Shown here one piece after another: positions 29,701 through 40,183 of a DNA stretch of 64,000 nucleotides (position 1 is the stretch's first letter; the number at the start of each line of letters is the position of its first letter). The notes beneath the pieces are model-generated. The model did no database searches. It was not told the origin of the DNA and worked only from the letters and a program-made list of their open reading frames with translations. Where the stretch lies: NCBI RefSeq assembly GCF_026262505.1, contig NC_067208.1:13897962-13961961 (forward strand), read 5' to 3'. The DNA is from Trichomonas vaginalis G3 (Eukaryota; Parabasalia; Trichomonadida; Trichomonadidae). A program made the translations under genes and the position numbers.

Positions 29701-31362
29701 CTAAGGTATGGATTTCTCTAAGTTATCTACAATCTTTTGCCATTCGTTTCCTAACTGTTCAATATTTATCCTCATATTTTGATCTCTTAAAATATCATGA
29801 CACTCAGGACTAATGCAAAGCTCCTTAACATTAACGCATTTGTCTAATTGCTCTTCAAATCTGATTTGTTCTCCAAACACTTTGTAATATTTGATATTAA
29901 AAGCGTCTGCGACGGCATTGTACCAATCCCTGCACCAGTAATTTGGCGGAAGGAACTCAAATACATAAGCTGGATGCTCTTTTGATGAATTCATCCAAAT
30001 CTGGTGTGCAAGACCAGATCCGTGGATTCCTGCTAATACTGTTGCATGAGAAATAAGTTCTATTTGCCATTCAATGGTCAATGAGTCTAAATTGAGATAT
30101 AAAAACTCACAGAATTTACATCTTCTTTCCATTTCTTTAATAACGCTGTTCATATTAACAATAAACCTTGTATTATTGTTTTTACGTAAAGGAATGATGA
30201 CAAGTGGCTTCTTTGGATCTGGAATTGGAATTGTAAATCGAAGTTCTTTGAGAATTGTTTCTCTAAATCCTGGTATTGAAATATCCTTAGGATCATAACT
30301 GAAATCAAAGGTCGTGAATTCGTTTCTAAATGGCAAAGGGCGAGTATTAAATTTTCTTAGACCTAAAACACAAATATCAAACTGAATATCCATCTTTTCC
30401 AATTGTATATTGTGTATTGGATACTTTGTAAACATTTTCAGGAACAAAACAAAGACTTCGACAACGTAAATATCAGTTACAATGAAATGTCGATCTTTTC
30501 CTGTAACTGAGCCTTCAACTTCTTGTATAGTATGATACAAAGGTGCTACATTATCAAAAATGTTATGCCAGAGCATTCCAAGGTTCACTCCTCGACAATA
30601 AAAATAAGAAATGCCTTGGATTTTATTTCCACCTTTTCCTAGTGGATTTGTTTTGACAACAACGGGCTGGTTGTCAAGACGAGTATCTACAACATCATTT
30701 GGTATTGGTTGTGAGCTTAATGATAGAAAAGGAGACGGAAATTTGTATAAAATTCGAGAATAGAAATAAATGATGTTATTTCTTAATATTAAGTTGCGGG
30801 TAACGCAATATCTTTTTTGGATAGTTTTTCTTTTGCATTTCATTTGTGTATACTCCGATGAATTATCGAAATTCGAAACCTTGAAATGTATCGGGAAAAT
30901 CTTATCAGCAATAAACTTTTGCGTTTCTATCTTGCTGCTTTCTTGTATTTGTTTGGCTTTGTCATCTGAAAAACATAACATATTTCCAGAATATTCTTGT
31001 AGGAATGGGTAATTGTAAAATCCAGTGATGGTGGATGAATTGTATTGTAATACTTGAAAAGTGTTAAAAGGAAATATTAAAAGAGTTGAGAATGCTTCAG
31101 TTTCAAAACGCAAGAAATTTTTTATATCTGTAATATCTTGATTAGTAGGCGAGCTCTTTAGATTCACAACAATATTTTCATCTTCTGTTGATATGTTAAC
31201 AATTTTGTCGCAAAATGAATTTTTGGGATGAGGAATTAATGGAGCTGACTCGATTCTGGTAGCTAATATCAAAACAAATATTGAAAATGCACTTGATATA
31301 GCTGTTAATGAGTATAATATTCCCAAAGAGAGAGTCCTCGGCAAAAATTTTTTAAATTTCAT
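29701..31362 (-). CDS. GT61-type (DUF563) glycosyltransferase, type II membrane
   Basis: A 553-aa protein. One N-terminal hydrophobic span (about 15-38, LGILYSLTAISSAFSIFVLI) after a short basic stretch suggests a type II Golgi/ER protein. The C-terminal half carries the GT61/EOGT signature: GVNLGMLWHNIFDNVAPLYH, and IHGSGLAHQIWM near residue 450, followed by VFEFLPPNYW. GT61 enzymes transfer xylose or N-acetylglucosamine to glycans or proteins; donor and acceptor are not deducible here. The start is supported by an Inr-like TCATTA at 31369-31374 (minus strand). Confidence 0.8.
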   Translation of the reverse strand: MKFKKFLPRTLSLGILYSLTAISSAFSIFVLILATRIESAPLIPHPKNSFCDKIVNISTEDENIVVNLKSSPTNQDITDIKNFLRFETEAFSTLLIFPFNTFQVLQYNSSTITGFYNYPFLQEYSGNMLCFSDDKAKQIQESSKIETQKFIADKIFPIHFKVSNFDNSSEYTQMKCKRKTIQKRYCVTRNLILRNNIIYFYSRILYKFPSPFLSLSSQPIPNDVVDTRLDNQPVVVKTNPLGKGGNKIQGISYFYCRGVNLGMLWHNIFDNVAPLYHTIQEVEGSVTGKDRHFIVTDIYVVEVFVLFLKMFTKYPIHNIQLEKMDIQFDICVLGLRKFNTRPLPFRNEFTTFDFSYDPKDISIPGFRETILKELRFTIPIPDPKKPLVIIPLRKNNNTRFIVNMNSVIKEMERRCKFCEFLYLNLDSLTIEWQIELISHATVLAGIHGSGLAHQIWMNSSKEHPAYVFEFLPPNYWCRDWYNAVADAFNIKYYKVFGEQIRFEEQLDKCVNVKELCISPECHDILRDQNMRINIEQLGNEWQKIVDNLEKSIP

Positions 31363-31368
31363 TATAAA

Positions 31369-31374
31369 TAATGA
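31369..31374 (-). promoter_or_regulatory. Inr-like TCATTA of the glycosyltransferase gene
   Basis: TCATTA lies six bases upstream of the ATG on the minus strand, matching the trichomonad initiator consensus. Confidence 0.45.
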
Positions 31375-31379
31375 AGTTT

Positions 31380-31836
31380 TTTTATGGTAGAATATATCTA
31401 CATAGCTTATAAATATCTCGATATTTTGAATTGTCTCATATATCCTTGAATCTAAACATCATTATTGGGTATATCATTATTTTACAGTGTGAATGAATCC
31501 TTCTACCCACAATCTAAACAAAACTAGTCGTGTGAATACAAAAAAACATTTTTAACAAAATAATAACTTTTGAGGAATTTAATCTTTAAAAAATATCTAG
31601 TGACAGCATCGTATCTTGTTCTGTTGGTTGTGATGACGATCACTTTCATCTGAAAATGATAAGGTAAATGAATATCAAAATCGTCACATTATTTTAAAAT
31701 TATGGTTCTAATAGCAGATAAGAGTTATAATGCATCAGTAAAAGAATGGTACCTTTGTACTTTCTCTAAAAAGAAATGATTCTAGGAAGCCATCGTTATA
31801 ATTATATCATCATTTGGAAAATGGTACTAAGTGTTA
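31380..31836. other. intergenic, no gene seen
   Basis: AT-rich spacer between two minus-strand genes. No supported frame or RNA gene. Confidence 0.4.
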
Positions 31837-32367
31837 TCACTTTTTAGATAGAGCTTCAAATAAAACCTCATTAGTTTTCCTGATAGCATTGATAATGGAG
31901 TCAATATTAGACATATCAATCGATTTTGAAATTTCTATCAGAGGATGTGCAAATTGTGGAAATTGTTTTGCTGCAGATAATTGCTCTTCAAAAATTGAAG
32001 ATATATCCAATCGAAGTTTATTGAGTTTATTTTGAGAATCGATTAAATCGTTTCTGTATTTTTGATTAAGATGATTAACTTTCTCTTGGTTTTTGCTCAT
32101 ATCTGCTATATGAGTATTCAATTCGTTTTTGATATCGAGAAAATTCGTATCTTTATCGCCTTCAATGAACATTCTCAATCTTTCTGCAATTTCAATTGAT
32201 CTGTTACATTCTTGTGATATTTTTTCCGAAGATCTTAATGCAAATTCAAGTTGCTCTTTCAATGATTCTTCTTTTTTAGCAAAATTTGCTCTTTCTTTCT
32301 CGAGTTGAGATTTTAGATATTCGATTTCCTCTTTTTGCGTTTGAAAAGTCTGTTCATTGATATCCAT
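31837..32367 (-). CDS. hypothetical coiled-coil protein
   Basis: A 176-aa protein that is almost entirely charged helix with heptad spacing (EIEYLKSQLEKERANFAKKE; QKYRNDLIDSQNKLNKLRLD). No membrane segment or recognised domain. The minus-strand sequence ACTTCAAA just before the ATG contains an Inr-like TCAAA. Possible structural or adaptor role; unknown. Confidence 0.6.
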   Translation of the reverse strand: MDINEQTFQTQKEEIEYLKSQLEKERANFAKKEESLKEQLEFALRSSEKISQECNRSIEIAERLRMFIEGDKDTNFLDIKNELNTHIADMSKNQEKVNHLNQKYRNDLIDSQNKLNKLRLDISSIFEEQLSAAKQFPQFAHPLIEISKSIDMSNIDSIINAIRKTNEVLFEALSKK

Positions 32368-32706
32368 TTTGAAGTGTACGTTTATAAAAATTTATACCAG
32401 GATTAATTAATGGCTCAGTTATGCAGAAAAGTGTTTTGTAGCATTTGGTATTGAATATTTCCTGTTCGAAATTTCATTTGGACGTCTATTTCAGGAATTC
32501 AATTTTAAATTTGGTTGATTAGACTTTAATTTTGATTGATTATTGTTTAGTTTACAAATTAAAATACAAACCCTTATTTCCAAAATTCCAAAAATATTTT
32601 GAAAATTGAAAAATATCCAAAATATTATTAATTTTCCAAATCGGAATGAAAATTTTCTTTGTAAACATGCGACCAAAAAACCAATTTCAATTAAAAAGCT
32701 GCGATT

Positions 32707-33594
32707 ATGAACTATCTTAAGTCAATAGTTTCAGTATTTAAGTTCCTTAAGAACAGCTTTAATGATAACTATATTGCTCCTGGCGGATTGGCTGTAATTG
32801 AAAAAGAATTATCAAAAGTTATTCGCGATTGCTCAGAACAAGGTAAATTACTCATATTAAATTTAACATTAGAAGGAAAGGCTACTATTCCCAAAATATT
32901 TCTAGATGAAGAAAACTTTACAATATACACAAGTCCTTATAATGCTAAGGGAACTTATGAAACAGCTCGTTCGCTTCCAATCCCTTATCTTCCATTTTGT
33001 GGTTTATTCCTTTGCCCAACAGCTCAAGTCTCTGAAGCTGTTTTAGTTGATAAATTTGTTACAAGAGAAGATCTCATTCGAGCAGATTCATTTTTCTTGG
33101 AGAATCGTGATGCTTTACTTGATACTCGTACTCAATATCTTATTAAACATGAAAGAGTTACAGAACGCAATGATCAAGATGACTTATATCATAAACTCGA
33201 AAGAGAAACATTAGAAAGACAGGAAGAGGAAGAAAAAATGGAGCGTCTTCAACAAGAACAGCAGCAGCAATTGAAAGATTCCGTCAAAATTGCCGCAGAA
33301 AATTTCGAAAAATTACCACCAGAGCCAGATGCTTCCGAGCCAGGCGTTATTATACTAAGATGCAAACTTCCAAGCGGTGAGACAAAAACAAGACGATTTT
33401 TACCTTCTCAAAAACTTCAGTTGCTATACGATTTCGTTTTCGTGGATATTGCTCCAGATGTTCCTGTAATTAAATACGGATTTCCTTCAAAGGTTATTGA
33501 AGATTTCTCCAAGAAATTTGAAGATGAAACATTTAAGGCAAAAGATATGGTTCTTGTCGAACCACATGATCCATTTGAGTCAAATAATGAGTAA
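32707..33594 (+). CDS. UBX-domain protein (FAF-like)
   Basis: A 295-aa protein. Residues about 15-130 look like a thioredoxin-fold UAS region (EQGKLLILNLTLEGKATIPK, LPFCGLFLCPTAQVSEAVL). Residues 160-205 are a charged coiled coil (ERQEEEEKMERLQQEQQQQL). The C-terminus (about 215-295) is a UBX-type ubiquitin fold (VIILRCKLPSGETKTRRF; LLYDFVFVDI; IKYGFPSKVIEDF). This UAS-coil-UBX order is that of FAF1/FAF2 (UBXD8), p97/Cdc48 adaptors in ER-associated degradation. The N-terminal UBA is not obvious. An Inr-like TCAATT is at 32687-32692; the stop reads TAAA. Confidence 0.75.
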   Translation: MNYLKSIVSVFKFLKNSFNDNYIAPGGLAVIEKELSKVIRDCSEQGKLLILNLTLEGKATIPKIFLDEENFTIYTSPYNAKGTYETARSLPIPYLPFCGLFLCPTAQVSEAVLVDKFVTREDLIRADSFFLENRDALLDTRTQYLIKHERVTERNDQDDLYHKLERETLERQEEEEKMERLQQEQQQQLKDSVKIAAENFEKLPPEPDASEPGVIILRCKLPSGETKTRRFLPSQKLQLLYDFVFVDIAPDVPVIKYGFPSKVIEDFSKKFEDETFKAKDMVLVEPHDPFESNNE

Positions 33595-34148
33595 ATTAAT
33601 CTATTGTGTTGTTAAATTTCATTTCTTCAAAAATCTTTTTTATTTCAAACCAAAATCCTATAGATATCACCGTTTAGTTCTGTAGCATATATAAATAATC
33701 CATCTTTAACGTTGTGTATGATTGAATTCAGATATAAATACTTTTTACTGAATATTCCTATAAATGAATATATTGATCTTCTAAATCTAGTTAAGACTCA
33801 ACTATGTGGACCACTAATTTTATTGGATATCAATGTTTTTAGTGGCATCAATATCTTCCTTACATCAAAATTCATTTTTCAACATTTAGGTTATAAACGA
33901 TCTCTAAAATAGAGAAAAAGAACTCTGCATATGGATTCATAAAGGCTGAGGGCTGAGCTTTTCATGTCATCAGATATCTCTTTTGCATAATGATCAGTAG
34001 AGCTTTGAGATGTTAATGCCCTAGCTACGAATATTCCCAAACCAATCTCAATTCGGATCTTGGATGAATATTGACCAGAATGAAACCGCCTTTATTGGAT
34101 CCAAAATCGGTTTCATTGAAAAATTATCGTACCTAACTTTGTTGACAG
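33595..34148. other. intergenic with one doubtful short frame
   Basis: A 66-codon plus-strand frame (33712-33912) encodes a hydrophobic peptide with no recognisable family; left uncalled. TCATTG at 34113-34118 could be the initiator of the next gene. Confidence 0.35.
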
Positions 34149-35282
34149 ATGTCCACGACCGCAGAGTTAAATACAATCTTCACTAGAATCAGCCAGCGTG
34201 TCGACAGCGGCACAGAAAACTTGAACGTTTTACTCAGGATTTTCACGAAGCGTGCCGAAATCGAAGATAAAATTTCAGAACTCTACAAATCATGCCTCCC
34301 AGATAAGTATGATCAAACAGATCCATTCCTCATGACTCTTGTCGAAATGATTAACAAGCAAGCAACTATGCACGCGAAGTTTGCACAAGAAGTCCGCGGA
34401 GGAATCATTGTTCCTCAAACTCGCTTCGTTACAACAGTCCGCGAGAAGCAGCGTAATATTCAGAACGCAGTTCGTCGTAATCAAGGCACAGTTTCAAAGG
34501 TGCAGAAAGATTATGACAATGCAGTTCACGACCTTGAACAAGCTAAGGCTGCCCTTTCTACAGTTCCACCAAACAAGCAAGCTTCTCAACAGCAAAAGAT
34601 CCAAAAGTACGCCATCTTAGCTAAACAACGCCAAGATGAAATTCATCGCACCATTACATTACTCCATACATCAGCAATACCAACCCTCCATGCAGACTTC
34701 TCAGAATTCGATTCTTCACGCCTTGTCCATATACAAAACTCTGTTTCAAAGTTGGCAGATCTTAACAAGATGATTGACGAAGCCGACATGAAGCTGGCAA
34801 TAGGCGTATTGACAAAGGTCAATAACATGGATGGCGCTGATCGCTCCTCCCGTTACGTTACAAGAGCATTTAACCCATCTTCGAAATCTCTTACAGATGA
34901 AACAGAACTTTACGCTTACGGTATCGAAAACTACAACAGTGAAGACCCAGCCGATCTCCAATTTGTCCGCGGTGATAAGATTCGCGTTCTTCAGCAACAT
35001 AATTCTGGTTGGTGGGATGGCGAGCTCAATGGAAAGCGTGGCTTATTCCCAAGATCCTTTGTTACGCTCGGCCGTGATGAATTGGCAAAGAACGACCCAA
35101 TCGGCGCTGTTTTCCTATGTACCAAGGACTTTACAGGCACTTCTGGTGGTGAAATTCAATTACTTTCCGGTGATCTTGTTTATGTTGACTACGTTATCGG
35201 CCAGAAATGTTCTGGTCGCAATCTCAGAACAAATAACAGAGGATTCTTCCCACTTGACGCATTAGAATCTAAAATCAATTAA
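34149..35282 (+). CDS. F-BAR-like protein with two SH3 domains
   Basis: A 377-aa protein. Residues 1-225 are a long helical BAR/F-BAR-type region (NVLLRIFTKRAEIEDKISEL typical of the FCH segment). SH3 domain 1 spans 253-307 (ELYAYGIENYNSEDPADLQF, SGWWDGELNGKRGLFPRSFV). SH3 domain 2 spans 318-372 (AVFLCTKDFTGTSGGEIQLL, NRGFFPLDALE) and is less canonical. Proteins with this plan (syndapin, Bzz1) couple membrane curvature to actin and endocytosis. Relatively GC-rich coding sequence. A CTAAC-N8-CAG stretch just before the ATG resembles a branch/acceptor site, so an upstream exon cannot be excluded. Confidence 0.8.
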   Translation: MSTTAELNTIFTRISQRVDSGTENLNVLLRIFTKRAEIEDKISELYKSCLPDKYDQTDPFLMTLVEMINKQATMHAKFAQEVRGGIIVPQTRFVTTVREKQRNIQNAVRRNQGTVSKVQKDYDNAVHDLEQAKAALSTVPPNKQASQQQKIQKYAILAKQRQDEIHRTITLLHTSAIPTLHADFSEFDSSRLVHIQNSVSKLADLNKMIDEADMKLAIGVLTKVNNMDGADRSSRYVTRAFNPSSKSLTDETELYAYGIENYNSEDPADLQFVRGDKIRVLQQHNSGWWDGELNGKRGLFPRSFVTLGRDELAKNDPIGAVFLCTKDFTGTSGGEIQLLSGDLVYVDYVIGQKCSGRNLRTNNRGFFPLDALESKIN

Positions 35283-36112
35283 AACTATTTCTTTTCAAGT
35301 TAATTATACCTTGTATTTTTTAACTTTTTAAAATAATATTCATAATTGTATATGATTTAGCTATTGATTAACTTTGAAACTACTATACATCACCTAAGAT
35401 ATACATTTTTACTATATTTGTTGCTTAATTGAGTATTTATCTCTTTATCTTTGGTTATCGGACTTGAAAAAACAGGATTGAATACAATTACATTACAACA
35501 CACATAGAAATAGTGTTGTACAATAGGTAATGATTAATCAATTCCTATAATGATTCTTATTATCTTAATCAAGTTATATATTTTCTAATAAATTAAGCAT
35601 ATCATTAATAGTCCAATCTTGATATGACGTTTTTTCATACAATTTATTTGATTTAGAACATTTTGGAAATTGAAAACGATTTTTGTTTGTTTGGTAACTT
35701 ACTAAAGGTATTATTTGTTCTGTTCAAATCATTAGATTATAAATCATGAATTATTTATGCAATTGCTAAAAATTAATTTGAACAATATTGAATAACAGTT
35801 AAATCTCGAATTTGATGAAAATGTTCAAAATAGAACATATTTCTACATCTATTTCTCGTATTAAATTCAAAATTAAGTGAAACGAATAATCTGCTCATTT
35901 TGATGTCGCCAAATTTGGCGAGGGGGCACAAACTTACCCAGTGAGATGAAGTGAAAAGTGATAGATTTACATGTCAGAAATGTAAAGTGTCAGATTTGAA
36001 ACAAAAAATGGATTAATTTATTATTATATGATAGAGAGATTTGGTAAGTTACTATCAAATTTGTAAGTAAGGGAAAAAAAAGTAAGAAAGAAAAAAAATT
36101 TTTAAAAATAAA
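35283..36112. other. intergenic, palindrome at 35907-35920
   Basis: AT-rich. CGCCAAATTTGGCG (35907-35920) is a perfect palindrome, followed by AGGGGGCACAAACTTACCCAG. An inverted relative of this stretch lies at about 61755-61805 outside the MULE. No gene seen. Confidence 0.45.
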
Positions 36113-36279
36113 AAGCCACTCGCTTCGCTCGCGGTTGACAAAAAGAACAAATTCGAAAAATAATTGTATGAAATTACGAAACTAAGCCACTCGCTTCGCT
36201 CGCGGCTTAAGAAAAGAACAGATTCGAAAAAAGATTGTACGAAATTACGAAACTAAGCCGCGAGCGAAGCGAGCGGCTT
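36113..36279. repeat. 70-bp tandem repeats with GC palindromes
   Basis: Three GC-rich palindromes at 36115, 36185 and 36255 (AGCCACTCGCTTCGCTCGCG, twice) are spaced exactly 70 bp with similar AT-rich spacers. In the third unit the palindrome is inverted (GCCGCGAGCGAAGCGAGCGG) while the left flank keeps its orientation. The piggyBac-like element begins right after the third unit. Confidence 0.85.
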
Positions 36280-36281
36280 AA

Positions 36282-37322
36282 GGGTGCACCCGCATGTACG
36301 TTTATTTGAGAGGAGGAGGATTACCCTCTCAATTTTGAAAGCTTCGTTAACTTAATATCTCGATGAATATTGTATTAAAATTGAATTTGCCCATACCAAT
36401 ATATCTGATACAATATCCTTAAGTTTTACTAAAAAGAATTTTTTAAAATCCCTGCAGATTCGGGGATTTTTAAATTTTTTGATTTTTTTCGAAAATTTTT
36501 CGGAAAAAAATATTTTCAGAAGAGCCTTAACGGCTAAGTTTTATGTTTAATGTTGAGTATCAAAAAGAATGGGCATCTGATATAGCCATCATATATCCCA
36601 GAAGCAAATAAAAATTCTGACTTTTTAAGCATAAAAAATGAAATTTTATTTTTTGCAAAAAACAGGCCACCCGGATGTACGTTTATTTGAGAGGAGGAGG
36701 ATTAAATTTTTGAAAGCACTAAAATTTGTAAATATGCTAGTTATATCATAATATGCATTATTTTAAAAAAATAAAAATTAAAGCACGTTAAAATCTTTTT
36801 TGATGAATTTTTACAAAAGCTACTCAGGATAATGCAAGATATGAGTAGTTAAACATAAATTTCAAATCAGATTTTACTTATAATAAATATTTTAAATTTC
36901 CGAAAATTAAGTTCAGATCGACTCTATACGTAGTAAATACTAAATAAGGTGCCAAAAACCTATTAAACAGTATCAAAACTATCAAGATTGTAATGTTTTT
37001 GAAGAAAAATTTATAGAATTATGGACTTCAAACAGATATTATGTTAATAAAAATAATATAATGAATTTATTTATTCGTATAATAGCAGTAATAAGTCGAT
37101 TATTCACTTCTACTTCTGAGATTTGAATTTAATTTCGACAGAAAAAGAGATTCAAGAGGAAAATACTAGGGGATACAAACAGCCACCATGACAGGATTAT
37201 TATGGAGCCAAGTTGTATTTTTTGATATTTTTAGAGTTTTCCTACCTATTTAGGTACCAAGTTATTGCTTAAAAATTAAGGTTCTAAATTCTGAAGTTTA
37301 CATGATCCTCTCGTGTGCACCC
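36282..37322. mobile_element. non-autonomous piggyBac-like element (1,041 bp)
   Basis: Flanked by TTAA duplications (36278-36281; 37323-37326), with inverted termini GGGTGCAC / GTGCACCC. TTAA targets are the hallmark of piggyBac-type elements. No transposase. Internally, ATGTACGTTTATTTGAGAGG occurs twice (about 36294 and 36673) next to GAGGAGGATTA. The superfamily assignment rests on TSD and TIR only. Confidence 0.6.
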
Positions 37323-37377
37323 TTAAGTAAACAACATATTTCAGATTATCGATACTAAAAATTATTTTATTTTATTA

Positions 37378-39494
37378 CATTTTTTTTTTAAAGCTTCTTA
37401 ACTTAAATCATGGAATGTCTCAAAGACAAAAGTAGCATACAGCATGTAAAGCTAAAGAAAGATAATCATAATTAATACCTTAATTTTTAATATTACGCAT
37501 TTTTAGGTGCAAAATTTAAAAACATTCTAATACAATAGAGCAGTTTCCAAAAGTAGCATACAGCATGTAAAGCTAAAGAAAGATAATCATAATTAATACC
37601 TTTAAAGTTTAAAATCTTGATTTTTTTTAAAATCAAATATTTATAACTTTAATACATACAGCTTAAACCTTATACTTGTTTTCTCTTGTGAGAAAGCAAT
37701 CTTACAAAGCTAACAATCCTAAAAAATAAAGAATTAAAATTTAATAATTTAATCTAAAATTAAAATCAAAATTAAATAAAATGAGTTCTTTGTAATAATA
37801 CTTTCAAGGTAGGATATATTTTAGTGGGATCTATTGAGTCATCACTAACAGCATTGAGCAATCTATTGAGCATTGAAATACTCTCAATTTTTCTTTGTCT
37901 TTTTACATCAATTTCTGCGTTAGTTGCTTTTTCCATGATCCTAATGACACGGTCATCTGCTGGATTTTGATCAATTTTGAGTTTGATAACTTAAGATGGT
38001 ATCACTTTTGTATAAATTTCTATAATATCATCATCAATTCTGAGATTTTTTCGATCAGGAAAATAGTCATGTTTGAGTGTTCTAAAATGAACTTCGGCAA
38101 TATTGTTAGTTGCGTCGCCTTCACGCCTGTCACGAGCAATCCATCTTGATATGTTGTAACGCCATTGTCTGTTAAAGTATTGAGATGCTGTTGGATCTGT
38201 GTCGAGCAACTCCAGAACTTGATCATAGGCAGCATTTGCTTCTTCCTCATGTTCTGCATCTAATTTGAAGACTAAATCCTTCATCAAATTATAGAATTGT
38301 TCAAATTTTTCTTGAGAAGAAAACTTATTTGATTTGCGAAGAATTGCACGAAGAACATGTACTCCGCACCAAAGTATTTGAGCTTGTGGAATGCTTTCTT
38401 CTATTGCTTGAGCTATCTGTGGAGCACAGTCCATGCTAATGTATTCTGGCTCAATTGTTACCCATCTGAGATAGGCGCACACGCAAACTTGAATGTTTTG
38501 ATAAGTGTCTGGTTGACAAAAGAAATATAAAAAAGGGAAAATGTGAAAATCTTTGATTTTGCCAGTAAATGCATACAATGGAATGTTTGATCACAACAAT
38601 TTATAGGTGCTGTCTATATGAAATGTCTTGATACTATGCGCATAAGCTTTGCCTTCAAAAGGCGCGTAATAGAAACACATATTATTGTCTGAGACTTCAA
38701 ATGCAATGAGATCATCTGGAGATTCTTCTTGTACTGTCTGAACAAAGATTTGCAATGACACAACATCGTCAGGAGAATATCTAGTTTGAAGAGCATGTAT
38801 TCTCTCTGCAAATCGTTTGATTGCACGTGGTTTTTGAGCGTACATCTCTGGAATGGACGGACCTGTAAGAGGAATTTCAAGATCTTTGAATGCATTTAGC
38901 TGTGCTATCGCTCTTTGATTGTCATCTGTTTGGAAATAATGTTCTAAATATTTGCGATAAAAGACAGACGAATATTGACTTTTGTCATTTGGGGCGGAAT
39001 GATCATGTTCTTCAACTATTTTGATTAGTTTGTATTTATTTTGATCCAAGATTGTAACATTAAAATGTGCAGGACATTTTGGATATTTGCAGTGGAATGA
39101 AATCTGAGATCTTTCTTTCCTGACACGTTCACCATATCCATACTGTGCTTGTATTTCTTGTTTAACTCCAAATTTACAAAGATCCATAACAGTAAAGATA
39201 GTTTCTTCTTCTAATTCCATTTGAAATTGAAATGAAAATTAAAAATTCAGAAATTTGAATAGATTTGGTCTGTAATTAAATGAGAATAGCAGTTTGTTCG
39301 TCATTGTTTGAGGCAAGAGTATTATAGGAATATTATATGATGGATTTGAGTTGCATATAAAGAGTGCAAAAGGATAAAGAGAGAAATTTTGTTAGATTAA
39401 ATTATTAAATTTTAATTCTTTATTTTTTAGGATTGTTAGCTTTGTAAGATTGCTTTCTCACAAGAGAAAACAAGTATAAGGTTTAAGCTGTATG
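37378..39494 (-). mobile_element. Mutator-like element (MULE), main part
   Basis: The left TIR starts near 37378 with a T-tract then AAAGCTTCTTAACTTAAATC. Its inverted counterpart is split: 39411-39494 plus 61471-61751 on the far side of Maverick 2. The left TIR holds an internal duplication of GTAGCATACAGCATGTAAAG (about 37432 and 37553). Transposase on the minus strand. No clear 8-11-bp target duplication at the outer ends. Confidence 0.8.
37991..39220 (-). pseudogene. MULE transposase, one in-frame stop
   Basis: The ~410-codon frame starts MELEEETIFTVMDLCKFGV. An N-terminal FAR1/WRKY-GCM1-like zinc-binding segment (CKYPKCPAHFNV ... VEEHDHSAPN) is followed by the MULE DDE domain: FHIDSTYKLL (first D), YISMDCAPQIAQAIEE (second D), ILWCGVHVLRAI (CxxH) and NNIAEVHFRTLK (E). 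A single TGA at 38591-38593, just after STYKLL, interrupts an otherwise continuous frame; I cannot tell decay from a sequencing error. Catalyses cut-and-paste transposition when whole. Confidence 0.85.
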
Positions 39495-40183
39495 AGTTAG
39501 TATGGTTATCTTGGGTACTGTGGCACTGCGTTCCACCTTACCCAACTTAACCTTAAATATTTACAAAACCATTAACATATATTTTACAACACAAACGACA
39601 ACACCAACTTAACCTTAAATATTTACAAAGCCGCCAACCACTTCACTAACGAACTCACTAATGTAAAAAAATAAACGTTCTCACTATCGTTCTCACTAAC
39701 GACTTCACTAATGTTCTCATAAATTTTCCTCAATATCTTCATCATCAGTGTTAACCCTATTGTAGTCATACTTGAAGCCATAAACTTTCTCTAACTTCTT
39801 AACGTACAATTTACATAACTTACCTTCGTCATCATATGGTTTAATGATATAACTATTTCTATCTTTATACACAGTCAATGAAAAGTCAACTGGTCTCGGA
39901 TGTATTTGAAAGAACATGTTATGCTCAGGAAGGAAGAATAAATGTTTAAATGTATGTTTGTTATATTTTTCGATTTGTATGAGTTGCTTTTGTTCTGTCA
40001 TTTACATCCAAATAAAAATTTTCATTAAAATAAAAAATAAACTTTAAAATTAATGATATCACCACCCTCACACGTATGAAAACATAGCGCAAAAATAAAT
40101 TTAGGTGAAGTGGTGAGATGTCACCTCTTTTTTCACCTGTTTTTTCACCCACTTGAATTCATTGCTTTATAACTCTCTTCCTT
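39495..40183. repeat. left terminal inverted repeat of Maverick 2
   Basis: It begins AGTTAGTATGGTTATCTTGG. It contains a 94-aa coding frame (39717-40001), a copy of the structured module (about 40090-40157) and the first codons of the inward gene. It pairs with 60782-61470; the first clear mismatch is at the inner edge (40184). Confidence 0.95.
39717..40001 (-). CDS. 94-aa TIR-encoded protein (left copy)
   Basis: Identical to the right-TIR copy at 60964-61248. KHTFKHLFFLPEHNMFFQIH and KLEKVYGFKY resemble the C-terminal domain of the Maverick 1 HNH endonuclease (KHTFEFYYYSEEQDSFYFY; KKLYGIPF). The tail is acidic (NTDDEDIEENL). Possibly a detached nucleic-acid-binding domain; function unknown. 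It is preceded on its strand by a T-rich ATTTTTATTTGGATGTAA leader. Confidence 0.55.
   Translation of the reverse strand: MTEQKQLIQIEKYNKHTFKHLFFLPEHNMFFQIHPRPVDFSLTVYKDRNSYIIKPYDDEGKLCKLYVKKLEKVYGFKYDYNRVNTDDEDIEENL

Noticed and set aside
34130-34149. 3' splice site (CTAAC...CAG) before the F-BAR gene
   Set aside because: Spacing does not fit the compact trichomonad intron end (ACTAACACACAG), and no matching GTATGT-type donor with an upstream exon was identified; kept only as a caveat.
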